From Mauremys mutica (Eukaryota > Chordata > Testudines > Geoemydidae): a stretch of DNA of 64,000 bases. Both the position numbers and the translations under genes were made by a program. The notes beneath the pieces are model-generated. The model saw nothing but the letters and a program-made list of their open reading frames with translations, did no database searches and was not told the DNA's origin. The stretch is taken from assembly GCF_020497125.1 (NCBI RefSeq), contig NC_059084.1:38386399-38450398 (forward strand), written 5' to 3'. Every line of letters begins with the position of its first letter. Within the stretch, counting starts at the first letter, position 1. Positions 22,883 through 34,100 of this stretch are shown piece after piece.

Positions 22883-23290
22883 ATGGGTTGGATCACAGAA
22901 AACCCCTTGGGAACTGCCACCTGGTGTGCCGAGATTACCCCTAAGCCCACTTTCTCTGCCAGCTGGGGGGTTCAGTGCCCTGCCTGGTTTGAGCCAGACC
23001 TGCTAGCCTGCTACAATCCCAGATCCAGGTCTGAACCACGTCCCCCCAAAAGCTTCAGCCTTAACTGAAAACAGCTCACAGAAGTGTTCCTGTCTAACAC
23101 CCAGCTCCCCATGGGGTCCAAACCCCAAATAAACCTGTTTTATCCTGTATTGCATACTTGGGCTTAATTAATAAGTAAAAAGTGATTTTATTAAATACAG
23201 AAAGTGGGATTTAAGTGGTTCCAGGTGCTAACAGACAGAACAAAGTGAATTTCAAGCAAAATAAAATAAGACATGCAAGTCTAACCCTAC

Positions 23291-24560
23291 ATAGAAACCT
23301 AGACTATGAGGGTTAGAAGGTGCAACGTTATTGACATAATCTGGGACCATATAGAACTTGGCTGCAACCAAAGTCCTGTAGTGGCACCGAATCTTGTATA
23401 AAGGGGGTCAAATGAGGTGTCTAAGACAAGGTTATGGTTTGCTGGTTATAATTATGGTGTCTATATGTGTGTATCATTTTTGTAGTTGAAGTTACGAATA
23501 TTGGCTCTATACTGTCTGCACTTCAAACTTATGCTATGCTTCTGGGTAACATCCCAGACAAGTTGGTGTCATCTCTGCCTAGCCTGCTTGATGGCCCATT
23601 ACGGACCATCAGCTATACAACTGACCCATGGAGAGAAGGCAGATACGCCTTGTAACTCAGCAGGGTGTGCAGGAACTTGCCCATGTGACTTCAGACTCCA
23701 TTTTGCTGTAATTTTCCACAGTAAGAACAAAGAAGTGTTCTTACGCCTGGAAAAGACTATAAAAGGCTGATGCCTCATCTCCATATTGTCTTCAGTCCTG
23801 CTTCTTACCTCTGGAGGGACTTTGCTACAAACTGAAGCTCTGAACAAAGGACTGAATGACTCATCCCATGTACTCCAGAGACTTGATTTAAACCTGCAGT
23901 TTATTTCATCACTGCTACAAGCCTGAACTAAGAACTTTGCCATTACTGTATGTAATTAATTCCATTTAACTAATTCTAGCTCTCATCTATATCTTTTTCA
24001 TTTTATGAATAAACCTTTAGATTTTAGATTTGAAAGGACTGGCAACAGCGTGATTTGTGGGTAAGATCTGATCTGTATATTGACCTGGGTCTGGGGCTTG
24101 GTTCTTTGGGATTGAGAGAACCTTTTGTCTTTTACTGGGGTGTTGGTTTTCATAACCATTCATCCTCATGATGAGTGGCACTGGGGTGATACTGGGAAAC
24201 TGGAGTGTCTATGGGAATTGCTTGTGTGACTTGTGGTTAGCCAGTGGGGTGAGACCAAAGTCCTCTTTGTTTGACTGGTGTGGTTTACCTTAGACATGGA
24301 AAAACCCCAGCCTTGGGCTGTAACTGCCCTGTTTTAAGCAATTTGTCCTGAATTGGCACTCTCAGTTGAGTCCCGCCAGAACCAGCATCGTTACAGAAGG
24401 GCCCTCAGGAGGTCATCTAGTCCAACCCACTGCTCAAAGCAGGACCAATCCCCAGACAGATTTTTGCCCCAGATCCCTAAATGGCCCCCCTCAGAGATTG
24501 AGCTCACAACCCTGGGTTTAACAGGCCAATGCTCAAACCACTGAGCTATCCCTTCCTCCC
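23291..24560 (-). mobile_element. tRNA-derived SINE (Cry-type) with CR1-like tail, split by an LTR
   Basis: On the minus strand from 24560: a tRNA-like head with A box (TAGCTCAGTGG) and B-box-like GGTTGTGAGCTCAATCT, then GGGCCATTTAGGGATCTGGGG, then the CR1-type tail GGTTGGACTAGATGACCTCC. The tail resumes at 23320-23291 on the other side of the inserted LTR. This architecture is that of the Pol III SINEs known from cryptodiran turtles. It is the best single taxonomic clue in the window. Confidence 0.85.
23321..24395 (+). repeat. Solo LTR inside the SINE tail
   Basis: Begins TGCAACG and ends CATCGTTACA (TG...CA), flanked by GAAGG on both sides (23316-23320, 24396-24400), a 5-bp target duplication. 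A TATA-like ACTATAAAAGGCTG lies at about 23755 and an AATAAA signal at about 24008, giving plus orientation. No internal region remains, so it is a solo LTR. Confidence 0.85.
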
Positions 24561-25779
24561 CAATACAATAAGCAGCCAAATACAGATAAAATCTCACCCT
24601 GAGAGATGTTCCAATAAGCCTCTTTTACAGACTAGCCTCCTTCTAGACTGGGTCCAATAATCACTCACACCCCTGTGGTCCTTTGTTCCAGTTTCTTTTA
24701 GGTATTCTTTGGGGGTGGAGAGCCCTCTCTTTAGTCAGCTGAAGACAAAATGGAGGGGTCTCCCAGGGGTTTAAATAGACTTTTTCTTGTGGGTGGACAC
24801 CTCTCCCTCCCCATGTAGAATCCCAGCTACAAGATGGAGTTTTGGAGTCACATGGGTAAGTCACATGTCCATGCATGACTCAGAACTTACAGGTAGCAGC
24901 TATTGTTCACATGCTTCCTTGAAAATCCTCAGGTAGACTTCTTATGTGGATTGGAGCCTTCCAAGATCCATTGTCCATTAAGTGTTTCTTGATTGGGCAC
25001 TTAACTTGCAAATTTCTTTCTAAAGACTCTGACCAAATGCCTTACTAAGGCTACTTAAAATCAAACAAGTACACAGCCAATATTCATAACCTCAAATACA
25101 AAAACGATCCATGCATACAAATAGGATGAATATATTCAGTAGATCATAACCTTTGCAGAGAGATGTTACATTGCATATGTAGCATAAAACATACCCAAGT
25201 TACATCATATTTACATTGATAAGCATATTTCCATAAAGCATTATGGGGTGCCAAGTCATAAACAGCTACTAGGAGGAATTTTATAGTAACTGGCTGGCTG
25301 GGTGTCCATAAAATGGAGCTTTACCCCCTCCCCCTTCATTTATCACAGTATGTTATACAGAAGGACATTCTTTCTATATATACATATCTGTCTTCATGCA
25401 CAATCTCTCTCTCTCTCTCTCCTTTATCCACATGGTATGTTGGCAACCACAAGAAAGGCAGCAAAACCATATGAAATTGGCCCATAGCATTTGTAGTCCA
25501 GTATTTTTGGGGGCCTGAAGAGTGTATAGGGAAAGACGCAAGCCAGGTGTCCACTGGACCTCTGAAGGCAGTATCCTGCATGTTGAACTGAATCTCCATT
25601 ATCCACATGGGACATGCAGAGTCACTTGCTCCAACCCCAGTTCATGCAAAGTTTGCCTCATACAGACACTCACACCTGTGGAAAGTGAGTGAGAGGACAC
25701 ATTTTGAGCCTATTTTGCCCCAGAAAGGTTCTGTCCTCACTGGAATAAATCAGGAGTTCCTGCAGTGAAATGATTGAGG

Positions 25780-26893
25780 TTAGACCACTGTAAGGCTGGT
25801 GCTGATGATGGGTTCTGCTCGATAATGATCCAAATCAGTGCGGATCGACACATGTTCACTTTCATCATGTGAGTCACATGCCACTGGCAGAAGGTTGATT
25901 TTCTTTTTTGGTGGTTCAGGTTCTGTAGTTTCTGTATCGGAGTGTTGTTCTTTTAAGACTTCTGAAAGCATGCTCCGCACCTCGTACCTCTCAGATTTTG
26001 GAAGGCACTTCAAACTCTCAAAATCTTGGGTCAAGTGCTGTAGCTATCTTTAGAAATCTCACATTGGTACCTTCTTTGCGTTTTGTCAAATTTGCAGTGA
26101 AAGTGTTCTTAAAACAAATAGGTACTGGGTCAACACCAAGACTGTTATAACATGAAATATATGACAGAATGTGGGTAAAACAGAGCAAGAGACATACTAC
26201 TCTCCCCCAAGGAGTTCAGTCAAAAAATTAATTAACTCATTTATTTTAACGAGAGTCATCAGCATGGAAGCATGTCCTCTGGAATGATGGCCGAAGCATG
26301 AAGGGGCATATGAATCTTTACCATTTCTGGCAGGAAATACCTTGCAATACTGGCTACAAAAGTGCCATGCAAACTCCTATTCTCACTTTCTGTTTACACT
26401 GTAAATAAGAAGCAGGCAATATTATCTCCCGTCAATGTAAACAAACTTGTATGTTTTAGCAATTGGCTGAACAAGAAGTAGGATTAAGAGGACTTGTAGG
26501 CTCTAAAGTTTTACATTGTTTTGTTTTTGAGTGCAGTTATGTAACAAAAAAATCTACAGTTGTAAGTTCCATTTTCACGATAGAGAGATTGCACTACGGT
26601 ACTTGTATGAGGTGAATTGAAAAATACTATTTTGTTTATATTATTATTTTTATTACAAATATTTTCATGGTAAAAATGATTAAGTGAGCACTATACACTT
26701 TGTAATCTGTGTTGTAATTGAAATCAATGTATCTGAAAATGAAGAAAAACCTCCAAAAATATTTAATAAAATTCTGTTGATATTCTATTGTTTAACAGTG
26801 TGATTAAAATTGTGAGTAATCATGATTCATTTTTTTAATTGCGTTTAATTTTTTTGAGTTAATCGTGAGAGTTAACTGTGATTAACTGACAGC
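25780..26893 (-). mobile_element. hAT transposon remnant with transposase fragment
   Basis: On the minus strand the motif ATALDPRF (about 26055-26030) followed, after a frameshift, by LKCLPKSERYEVRSML and HVSIRTDLDHYRAEPIIS (26034-25780) matches the C-terminal half of hAT transposases up to the dimerisation region. The right end TAACTGACAGCCCTAG at about 26893 resembles a hAT terminus (CTAGGGCTGTCA reversed). The dimerisation core is missing. Confidence 0.65.
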
Positions 26894-27149
26894 CCTAGTA
26901 TCTATTTCTTTCTGTATTCTGTATAGTGCTGCACTAATCTCTGATTGGTATAATCTTTGCTTAAGTAATTACAATTGAGCCTGTAATTTGTTTAATCCTG
27001 TAATTTGTTTAATTACAGGATTAAACAAAGACTGTGAATGGCTTGCCAACTACAAAACCAGTTTCTCCTCCCTTGGTTTTCACACCTCTACTGCTAGAAC
27101 AGGGCCTCATCCTCCCTGATTGAACTAAACTCGTTATCTCTAGCTTGCT

Positions 27150-27290
27150 TCTTGCTTGCATATATATACCTGCCCCTGGAAATTTCCACTACTTGCATCC
27201 GAAGAAGTGGGTATTCACCCACGAAAGCTCATGCTGCAAAACGTCTGTTAGTCTATAAGGTGCCACAGGATTCTTTGCTGCTTTTACAAT
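27150..27290 (+). repeat. Retroelement 3' fragment with hammerhead-like motif
   Basis: The segment reads CCGAAGA (27199-27205), a 5-bp stem GTGGG/CCCAC with loop TATTCA (27207-27222) and GAAA (27223-27226), then GC-TCAT-GC. This follows the hammerhead core plan CUGANGA-stem II-GAAA-short stem III, with U4 replaced by C and one extra A before stem II. It is followed by GTTAGTCTATAAGGTGCCACAGGA, shared with 61140-61170. A Penelope-like source is my inference. Confidence 0.5.
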
Positions 27291-27439
27291 TGAGCCTGTT
27301 ATTCAACAAGTTTGAGCCATACATTAAAGATACTTAAACTTAATTCAACGAGGTTTTTTTCAAGGGTATTGCAGGAGATTGCCATATCTGCCACAGCTTC
27401 CATCCATCCATCCATATCTTTCTCTGTCTCTTCCTTCCT

Positions 27440-28124
27440 TCAGAACCTGACTTCTTTCAGATCTTTGCGCACTGACGACAATCTCTTAACCCTGATGATG
27501 CGAGGTCTGATCAGTTCCTCATCCCAGTAGTACTCCGGGGACAGCAGGCGTGTAGGCTTGTGGTACAGTAGGTATTTATTCAGGTGGCTTTCCTCATGCC
27601 ACTTGGCTTCGATGCCATTGGCTCTGTCCTCCGTGACCCCTTTGAAGCAGGCTGTGGTCAACTTGTAGACTTCAGACACGCTCCCTCCGTAGAAGCTGGC
27701 TGCATAGTAGAAATCCCCTTCCCCACGGGGGATGGCGGCTCGCGACTCCGGACGCCTCTCATAGGAGTTGCTATCCCGGGGTGTGGTGTATAGCCAGGAG
27801 CTGATGGTCCCCACAAGCGTGTCGATGATCTCCACCCCAATGTGCTCGAACATCTGGACGTCAATGTCCATGGAGTAAAGGTAGTCTACTTCATAGCGCC
27901 AGTGGCTGCGGATGTGATTGCTGATGATGTCCATGCGGTTCATGGAGATGTCCTGCCACCGTGAGTAGTTCTGGACAGGGATGATGAAGAGACGCTTCTC
28001 AGGGGCCAGCTTAATGGATGGGACTTTCTCTGGGTTGTCAGTGAAGAGATAGAAGTTGACCCTGTGCCCAGAGAGGAAGAATTTGTTGGCGGAGCCAAGA
28101 AACCCTTCTATGAACCGGATGTAT
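27440..28124 (-). CDS. ABO-like: ABO-like gene, exon 7 (catalytic domain)
   Basis: Acceptor TTTTCCTTTCAG ends at 28125; the exon is 685 bp and stops at TGA 27442-27440. It encodes residues 106-332: [24 protein letters not shown], the DXD site [47 protein letters not shown] and LSPEYYW. With a constant offset of 20 from human ABO, the specificity positions are Q156 (human 176), W215 (235), A246 (266) and S248 (268). W215 is as in GGTA1, while the flanking sequence is ABO-like. All expected catalytic residues are present, so the exon looks functional. Confidence 0.92.
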
Positions 28125-31100
28125 CTGAAAGGAAAATGAGTGCAACAGTGAATGAAATGAGTTATCAGTGTGGAATGAATGGAACAGGAAATCATTGAGT
28201 GATCCATCCCATCATCCACGCTCAGTTTCTTGCAATCAGAGGCTAGGGACACTCAGAGAATGGGGCTGAATCCCTGCCCATCCTGGCTAATAGCCATTGA
28301 TGGACCTATCCTCCATGAATTTATCATTTTCTTTTTTGAACCCTGTTATAGTTCTGGCCTTCACAACATCCCCTGGGAATGAGTCCACATTCTCATGCTT
28401 GCTCTCTCTCGCTCAATGACTAATTATTCAATCCCCAATGGAACAGCTTCAACAAGACAGATTGAGGGCACTCCACATCAGAATGTCCCACAGCCCAGTG
28501 GTTCAGGCATGCACCAGAGAGATGGCAGATCCCTGTTCAAATCCCTTCTTCTTCTTCTTCTCCTGAAGCAGAGAGGGGACATGAACTAGGGGGTCTCTCA
28601 CAGCCCAGAGGGAGTGTCCTGATGCAACTGGGTTCCTGGTTCTTGAGTGGGGCACCTAGGCGGCCATGATAATAATAGTTTACTTGCAATTTGATTTGGC
28701 CACTTCTTAATTCCCTTAGGGTCTGGTCTTCAAAGTTATTTAGGCCCCAACTCCCACTGAAATCAATTGGAGTTAGGTGCCTAAATACATTTAAAAATCT
28801 GGCTGTTAAGGCCTTGTTGAAATCCCCGGCTTTAAAAAATATTCAGTTTTAAATATAGGCCTCTAGTTCCTTTCATAGCAGGAGCTGAGTTACTGCACAC
28901 AGGATCCCCCATTTAACAATCTTATCTTAGGGCTTAAACATTCCAGATATTTTCTTTTGTGGCCCTACGGCCTGTTGAGATGGGTTAGTGAGACTGGTGC
29001 TATGTGACAAGGGGTGGGTGGAGCCAAGTTCCAGAATCTCAGTTGTCGCTGTGCTTTAATGGCTCTCCGCACACCCCAGCCATAGGCCTGGTCTACACTA
29101 ACACTATAAATCGATCTAAGTTAAGGTAGTTAAGTAAGTACTGTAACTTAAGTCAACATAGCTTCCGCCTCTCATTGCAGTGGATTACAGATGTCAACAC
29201 CGCTGTATCGATCACAGTGGTGCCGATTTAGCCGTGTAGTGTAGACAAGGCCTCAGTGTGTGGTGGAATGGGGCTAGGAGCATTACAGGGAGCCTTTCAA
29301 GGACATCTATCACGCTCCATAGTGCAGCACAACTAGGCGTAGTGTCATAGGTTTTGGATTGTGCAAGGGAAGTCGTACTTTTTTACCGCAAATGTGGCCA
29401 CCCCAACAACGAAATTTTTTTGTCTGTACTGGGCATTCAGGATGTCTCTGTTGAAGGTGCCTTCCCACACGATGGGAGCCAGCCACGGGGACATCAGCAA
29501 GACATCAGTTCTCCTGCACGAAATGAGAGAGAAAACTCAGTAATGGCCAGATTGAATCAGACCGGTCCAAAGGGCCAGATATCCCCTCTCTATCATTGGC
29601 CAGCGTTAGACTCTTCAGGAGAAGGTGCAAGTGACCCTCTTTTGGGCAATTATGGAGCAACTTATCCATAAGTGACAATTGTATCTATCTACCAACCAAT
29701 CCAAGTTGTACATATTCTTCTCCTATCGATCTGAGCACATGATGTAGCAGGGAGCAAATAACGACAAATTTCATGACTTTTCACACAAACATATTCACAA
29801 TTCCATTTCAGAATATTTTGTCACTCAGAAATCTTGGTTAATGTTCACAGTGGCTGGAATTTACAAAGGACCAGAGGGGAGTGAGACATTTCAGTCATGT
29901 TAAAACACAATGGTTTGACTGCATAGCACCCCTTGAAAATCCAAATGAAATGAATTTTTTTTTATTCATTGTGACAAGTGGAAATGTTAAATGATTTGCA
30001 TAGGAAGCCAGATAAAATTCTAAAATGTAAAATGACAAAAAAAAGTTGTATTTTTCCCCTTAAAAATATCCTCCTGTAAGTGAAAATAAATCTTTTGCAC
30101 TTAATGGTGTGTTCTACTGAAAAAAAAAGTCAGTTAAACAAACTGGCAGTTGTCACAAAATCAAACTGAAATAATTTTGAGACTTCTCTATGCAATTTAT
30201 GATGTTGGCAGGGCTAATTCTGTAGGTTCTTAGAGTGGTTCTCATCCCTGTAATTGCTGAGCAGTACTGTGGTCTACATAAAACTATCATTTTTTTTTCC
30301 TGTTTAATTTTTTTTTTTTTAATATTTATCCAATTTAAAACAAAATGTGAGAAGGGGAGACTTACTGAGGCTTGTCCACAAATGGCTGACGATATGACAT
30401 TCTGTTGAAAGAAGATATGAATTACTGGGATATAACTGTATGTATGTAGTATCTTTAACCTTTTATAATGGCCAGAAAAATGAATGAGAAATGGGCATCT
30501 ATACCATATAATGGGCACTAGAAAAAATGAGTATGATAGAGTTGTATTCTACATAGACCAATTCTGCGAGTAATTTCCTTTTAAGGTACTGGTTAAAGAG
30601 ACGTTCTTCATCTCTATGGCCCAACCTGCAAACCACCATAAACATGATCAATAGGTATGGAGACAGTAGAAGATCTCAGGGAAGAATCACCTTCCACTTT
30701 ATCAAGGCCTTATCTAGACTCTGTCTTTCTATATATTTATCGCCTGTGTAGCCCATAGAGCTATCTTTAGCATTTATTATATTTAGCGGTAATGTAAGGA
30801 ACCTACAGGACTGTATCCTGTAAGACACTGATACTTTACTGTACCTGTATCCTGTGAGACACTGCCTTCAGGATTTAGCATAAGGCTTCAGGGCTGTGAA
30901 CGTTGACAGAGATAAATGGCCCAACGGTCACCCCTAAATTTTGTGGAACTGGGAATAGAATGTGTCAGGGGGAAATTTTCTACATAACGACACCGCACTA
31001 CACCTGCTTCGATCTTCTTTGCTTTGCCTGCTATGACCACAATCTCAGCTGTTTATTTTGTTATATATTACGAACGCAGGGCACCGCATCCTTACCGTGG

Positions 31101-34100
31101 AAGCACTGAGAAGTTCTCATTCAAGTCAGTTTGTCTAGGAAAGAGAAGGAAACCAGAGATGTTTCATTGCTCTCTTAGCATCACAGAAATAATGGAACAG
31201 ATCCTCGCCTGGTGTCAATCAGTGCCAATCCATCGACATCCATGTGATTTGCACTGACTGGGGTTCTAGCCCAGCCATAGTCAATAGGCAGACAGCGGGC
31301 AAACACCGGACCTCCAGACACTTTTAAAAGGACCATGAACTGTTTTTAGTTACTTATTCTAATTCTTCTTCTTATTATTATTTTTGTATTATTTTCTCTG
31401 GACTCTGGATCTTGACTATACTTTTGCCAAGAAACTTGGACTTTGACAAAGAATAATTGATTATCCCTGATCTAGCCCAATAAGCACAAACTTTTCAAAA
31501 ATACATTCTATTAACCGAGCTACCACCTCTTGGATAAGTGGATTAACAATAGCAAGAGAAATTCCATCAAATTAAGAAATGTCTACACTACAGTGCTACA
31601 ACAGCACAGCCACACCCGTGCCACGCTAGTCGCTGTAGTGACAACACATCCTCATCTGTGGCTATGAGATTTTTCTTCCTAAAGGGATTAACACAAACTA
31701 GTAGAATTAGTCTGCCCAGGGAGCCAGGCTCCTAGGAGAGAACATGGGCTTGACCAAGAACACGGAAAGGACAACACGGAAAGGTAGTTTAATGTTGAAA
31801 TGTGCTTCAACAAACTAAAATGAATTACTTCCATTTCAGGAAGGTCAAAATGCTTTGCTTCAACAGAAAAAGTCAAAATAAAATGTTTTGACATTTGCAA
31901 ATTGATATTTTTTATTTGTGTTCTGCAGAAAATTTCAAATATTTTGTCCTGTTTTGGAACAAAAATAGATGTTGGAATGTGGGAAATCCAAATTTTGCTC
32001 CACTCTAGTTACTACTTAACATGCACGAGGGTAGTAGAAGGCACCTAGTCAAGCCATAACACAACAGTGGTGAAGATAAATACAGAACACAGCTACGGGA
32101 GAGCTGGATGTAGGTAAACAATGTCCTTACCTTACGGGCTGGCATGAGGGCTGGCTGATATGTTGTATGCTAGGGAAACAGAAGAGCATCACAGGTTAAT
32201 ATAAATGGAATGATCCTTTCAGGATGAGGCATGTAGGGTCCTATTTACAGCCGTGTAAATCCAGACTGACTCTATATAGCCCCTTACGGCAGCACACACC
32301 CCTCGGCATCCTCACAAATTTACACTAGTCTCCCAGCACAACAGAACCCACACACAGCAACAGAAGCAGCACACGCAATAACCCCAAACATCACTCTGAA
32401 GTCTAGAATGTCTGTTGAGTCATCATGAAGTGATGGAAACAGTTACAAGAATGGTGGAGGAGTCTTTGTCCAGAATATCATCGGGTTCAACCATCACTGG
32501 CATCCACAGTCTGCTGCTGTCCAGTTTTTAGGTCCTCAGCCATTTTTGGCTTTTTACACACATGACTTTATGAATTACATCCAGGAAACAGCACGAGTTT
32601 TCAGCTACTAGTTACTAGTTATTAGGTTACAAGAATAGCACTAAATCTTTAATCAAATTTGCATATCTCATTTAATATCAGTGGAGCTCTGCTGATTTAC
32701 ACCCTGTGGGACTTGGCCCAATTGATTTCAAGGGAAGTACATTTACACCATCTGGGGATCTGGTCCCTTGTGTTTAACTTGTGTGATTTGGGGGGCCAAC
32801 CTCAGTGACTTTGTGTTTCATTAACTCTAGATCAGGAGTGGGCAAACTACGACCCGTGAGCCCCATCCGGCCTGTCAGACCTTTTAATCCGGCCCTCAAG
32901 CTCCCACTGGGGAGCAGGGTCAGAGGACTGCACCCGCTCTATGCGTGCCATGGCTCTGTGTGACTCCTGAAAGCACTGGCATGTCCCCCGTTCGGTTCTG
33001 AAGCACAGGGGCAGCCAGAGAGCTCCGCATGCTTCCCACGCCCCTAGCCTTGCCCGTCACAGCTCCCAAAGCCAGGAAGTCCAACAAGCAGTTTATTTTT
33101 TTTTCTTTTCTAGCTTTGTGGCAATGAATTAGTTAGGCTAGAGTAGGGCAGCCTGTGTATGAGGTTGAGGTCAGGCAACGAAACCCTAGAGAAACCAGTC
33201 TTCCCAAAGCAGGACACCACGGAGAAGACAGGCCCAGATCAAGCCCAGACATACAGCTCCATGACACCAATGCAGGGAGGGGATGGGGGACTGGAGACGT
33301 CCCGGGAGTGTTGGGGCTGACTGCAAGTTACCTTGGCCTGTTATTATAGGATGGTCCAGATGGCGCTAGTAGTGAACTGGCTTTGACTGGCCAGGCTGGC
33401 TTGCAGCCAGTCTCACCTGCGGACCTTGGCCTTGTGGGTGCCCAGGAACTCCCCAAGCTGAAGCAGCGCCTGCTACGAGGCCTCAAGGACAAGGCTGGAT
33501 GGTCTGGGACTGTCCGTAGCAGAAGGGGTATAAGCATTGATGTTTGCTTGCCTGCTTGGTTGCTGGAAAGCACGTATTTAATAATGCATGAAGGCCGTGA
33601 AGCTTCTTATACTCTGGCAATAAATCTGGTTATACTTATACACCTGGTGTGGCTTCACTGAGTGTATCTGAGCACCCCTTTGCCACAACACCTGGTGTAG
33701 TCGGCAGGATACACTCAGTGATACCCCCGGGAGGTGTAGCTGGATGTGGGGTAAGCGAGGATGTGGGGTTGTGGCCACTGACAAGATACCCGTGTCATAA
33801 ATAAACAGATAGATCAGGGTTAAGGTCTCTTTTACCTGGAAAGGGTTAACAAGCTCAGTAACCTGATGAACACCTGACCAGAGGACCAATCAAGGGACAA
33901 GATAATTTGAAATCTCTGTGGAGGGAAGTCTTTGTGTTCTTTGTTTGAGTGTTCATGCTCTCTTTGGATCTAAGAGAGGCCAGACATGTCTCCAAGTTCT
34001 CCTGGAGTATTTTCTTCTATTCAGTCTAGTGAGTATTAGAAAGGCGGACTAGTCTTCTAATTTAATTTCTGCATTTGCAATTGTGTGTTTGCTGAAGGAA

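Larger units (their letters stand above)
22883..25290 (+). repeat. Long unclassified interspersed repeat, interrupted
   Basis: The left part (GGGTTGGATCACAGAAA at 22888 to about 23290) matches the reverse strand of 49600-49900. The remainder resumes at about 24561 (AATACAATAAGCAGCC) after the SINE/LTR insertion and runs to about 25290. It has no clear coding frame. An LTR or long non-autonomous element are both possible; the ends were not defined. Confidence 0.4.

Noticed and set aside
24390..24560. Possible tRNA gene on the minus strand
   Set aside because: The A and B boxes belong to the head of a SINE: the tRNA 3' half is not conserved and a CR1-like tail follows.
27584..27864. Two further frames over the catalytic exon
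   Set aside because: Shadows of exon 7 of the ABO-like gene in other phases.
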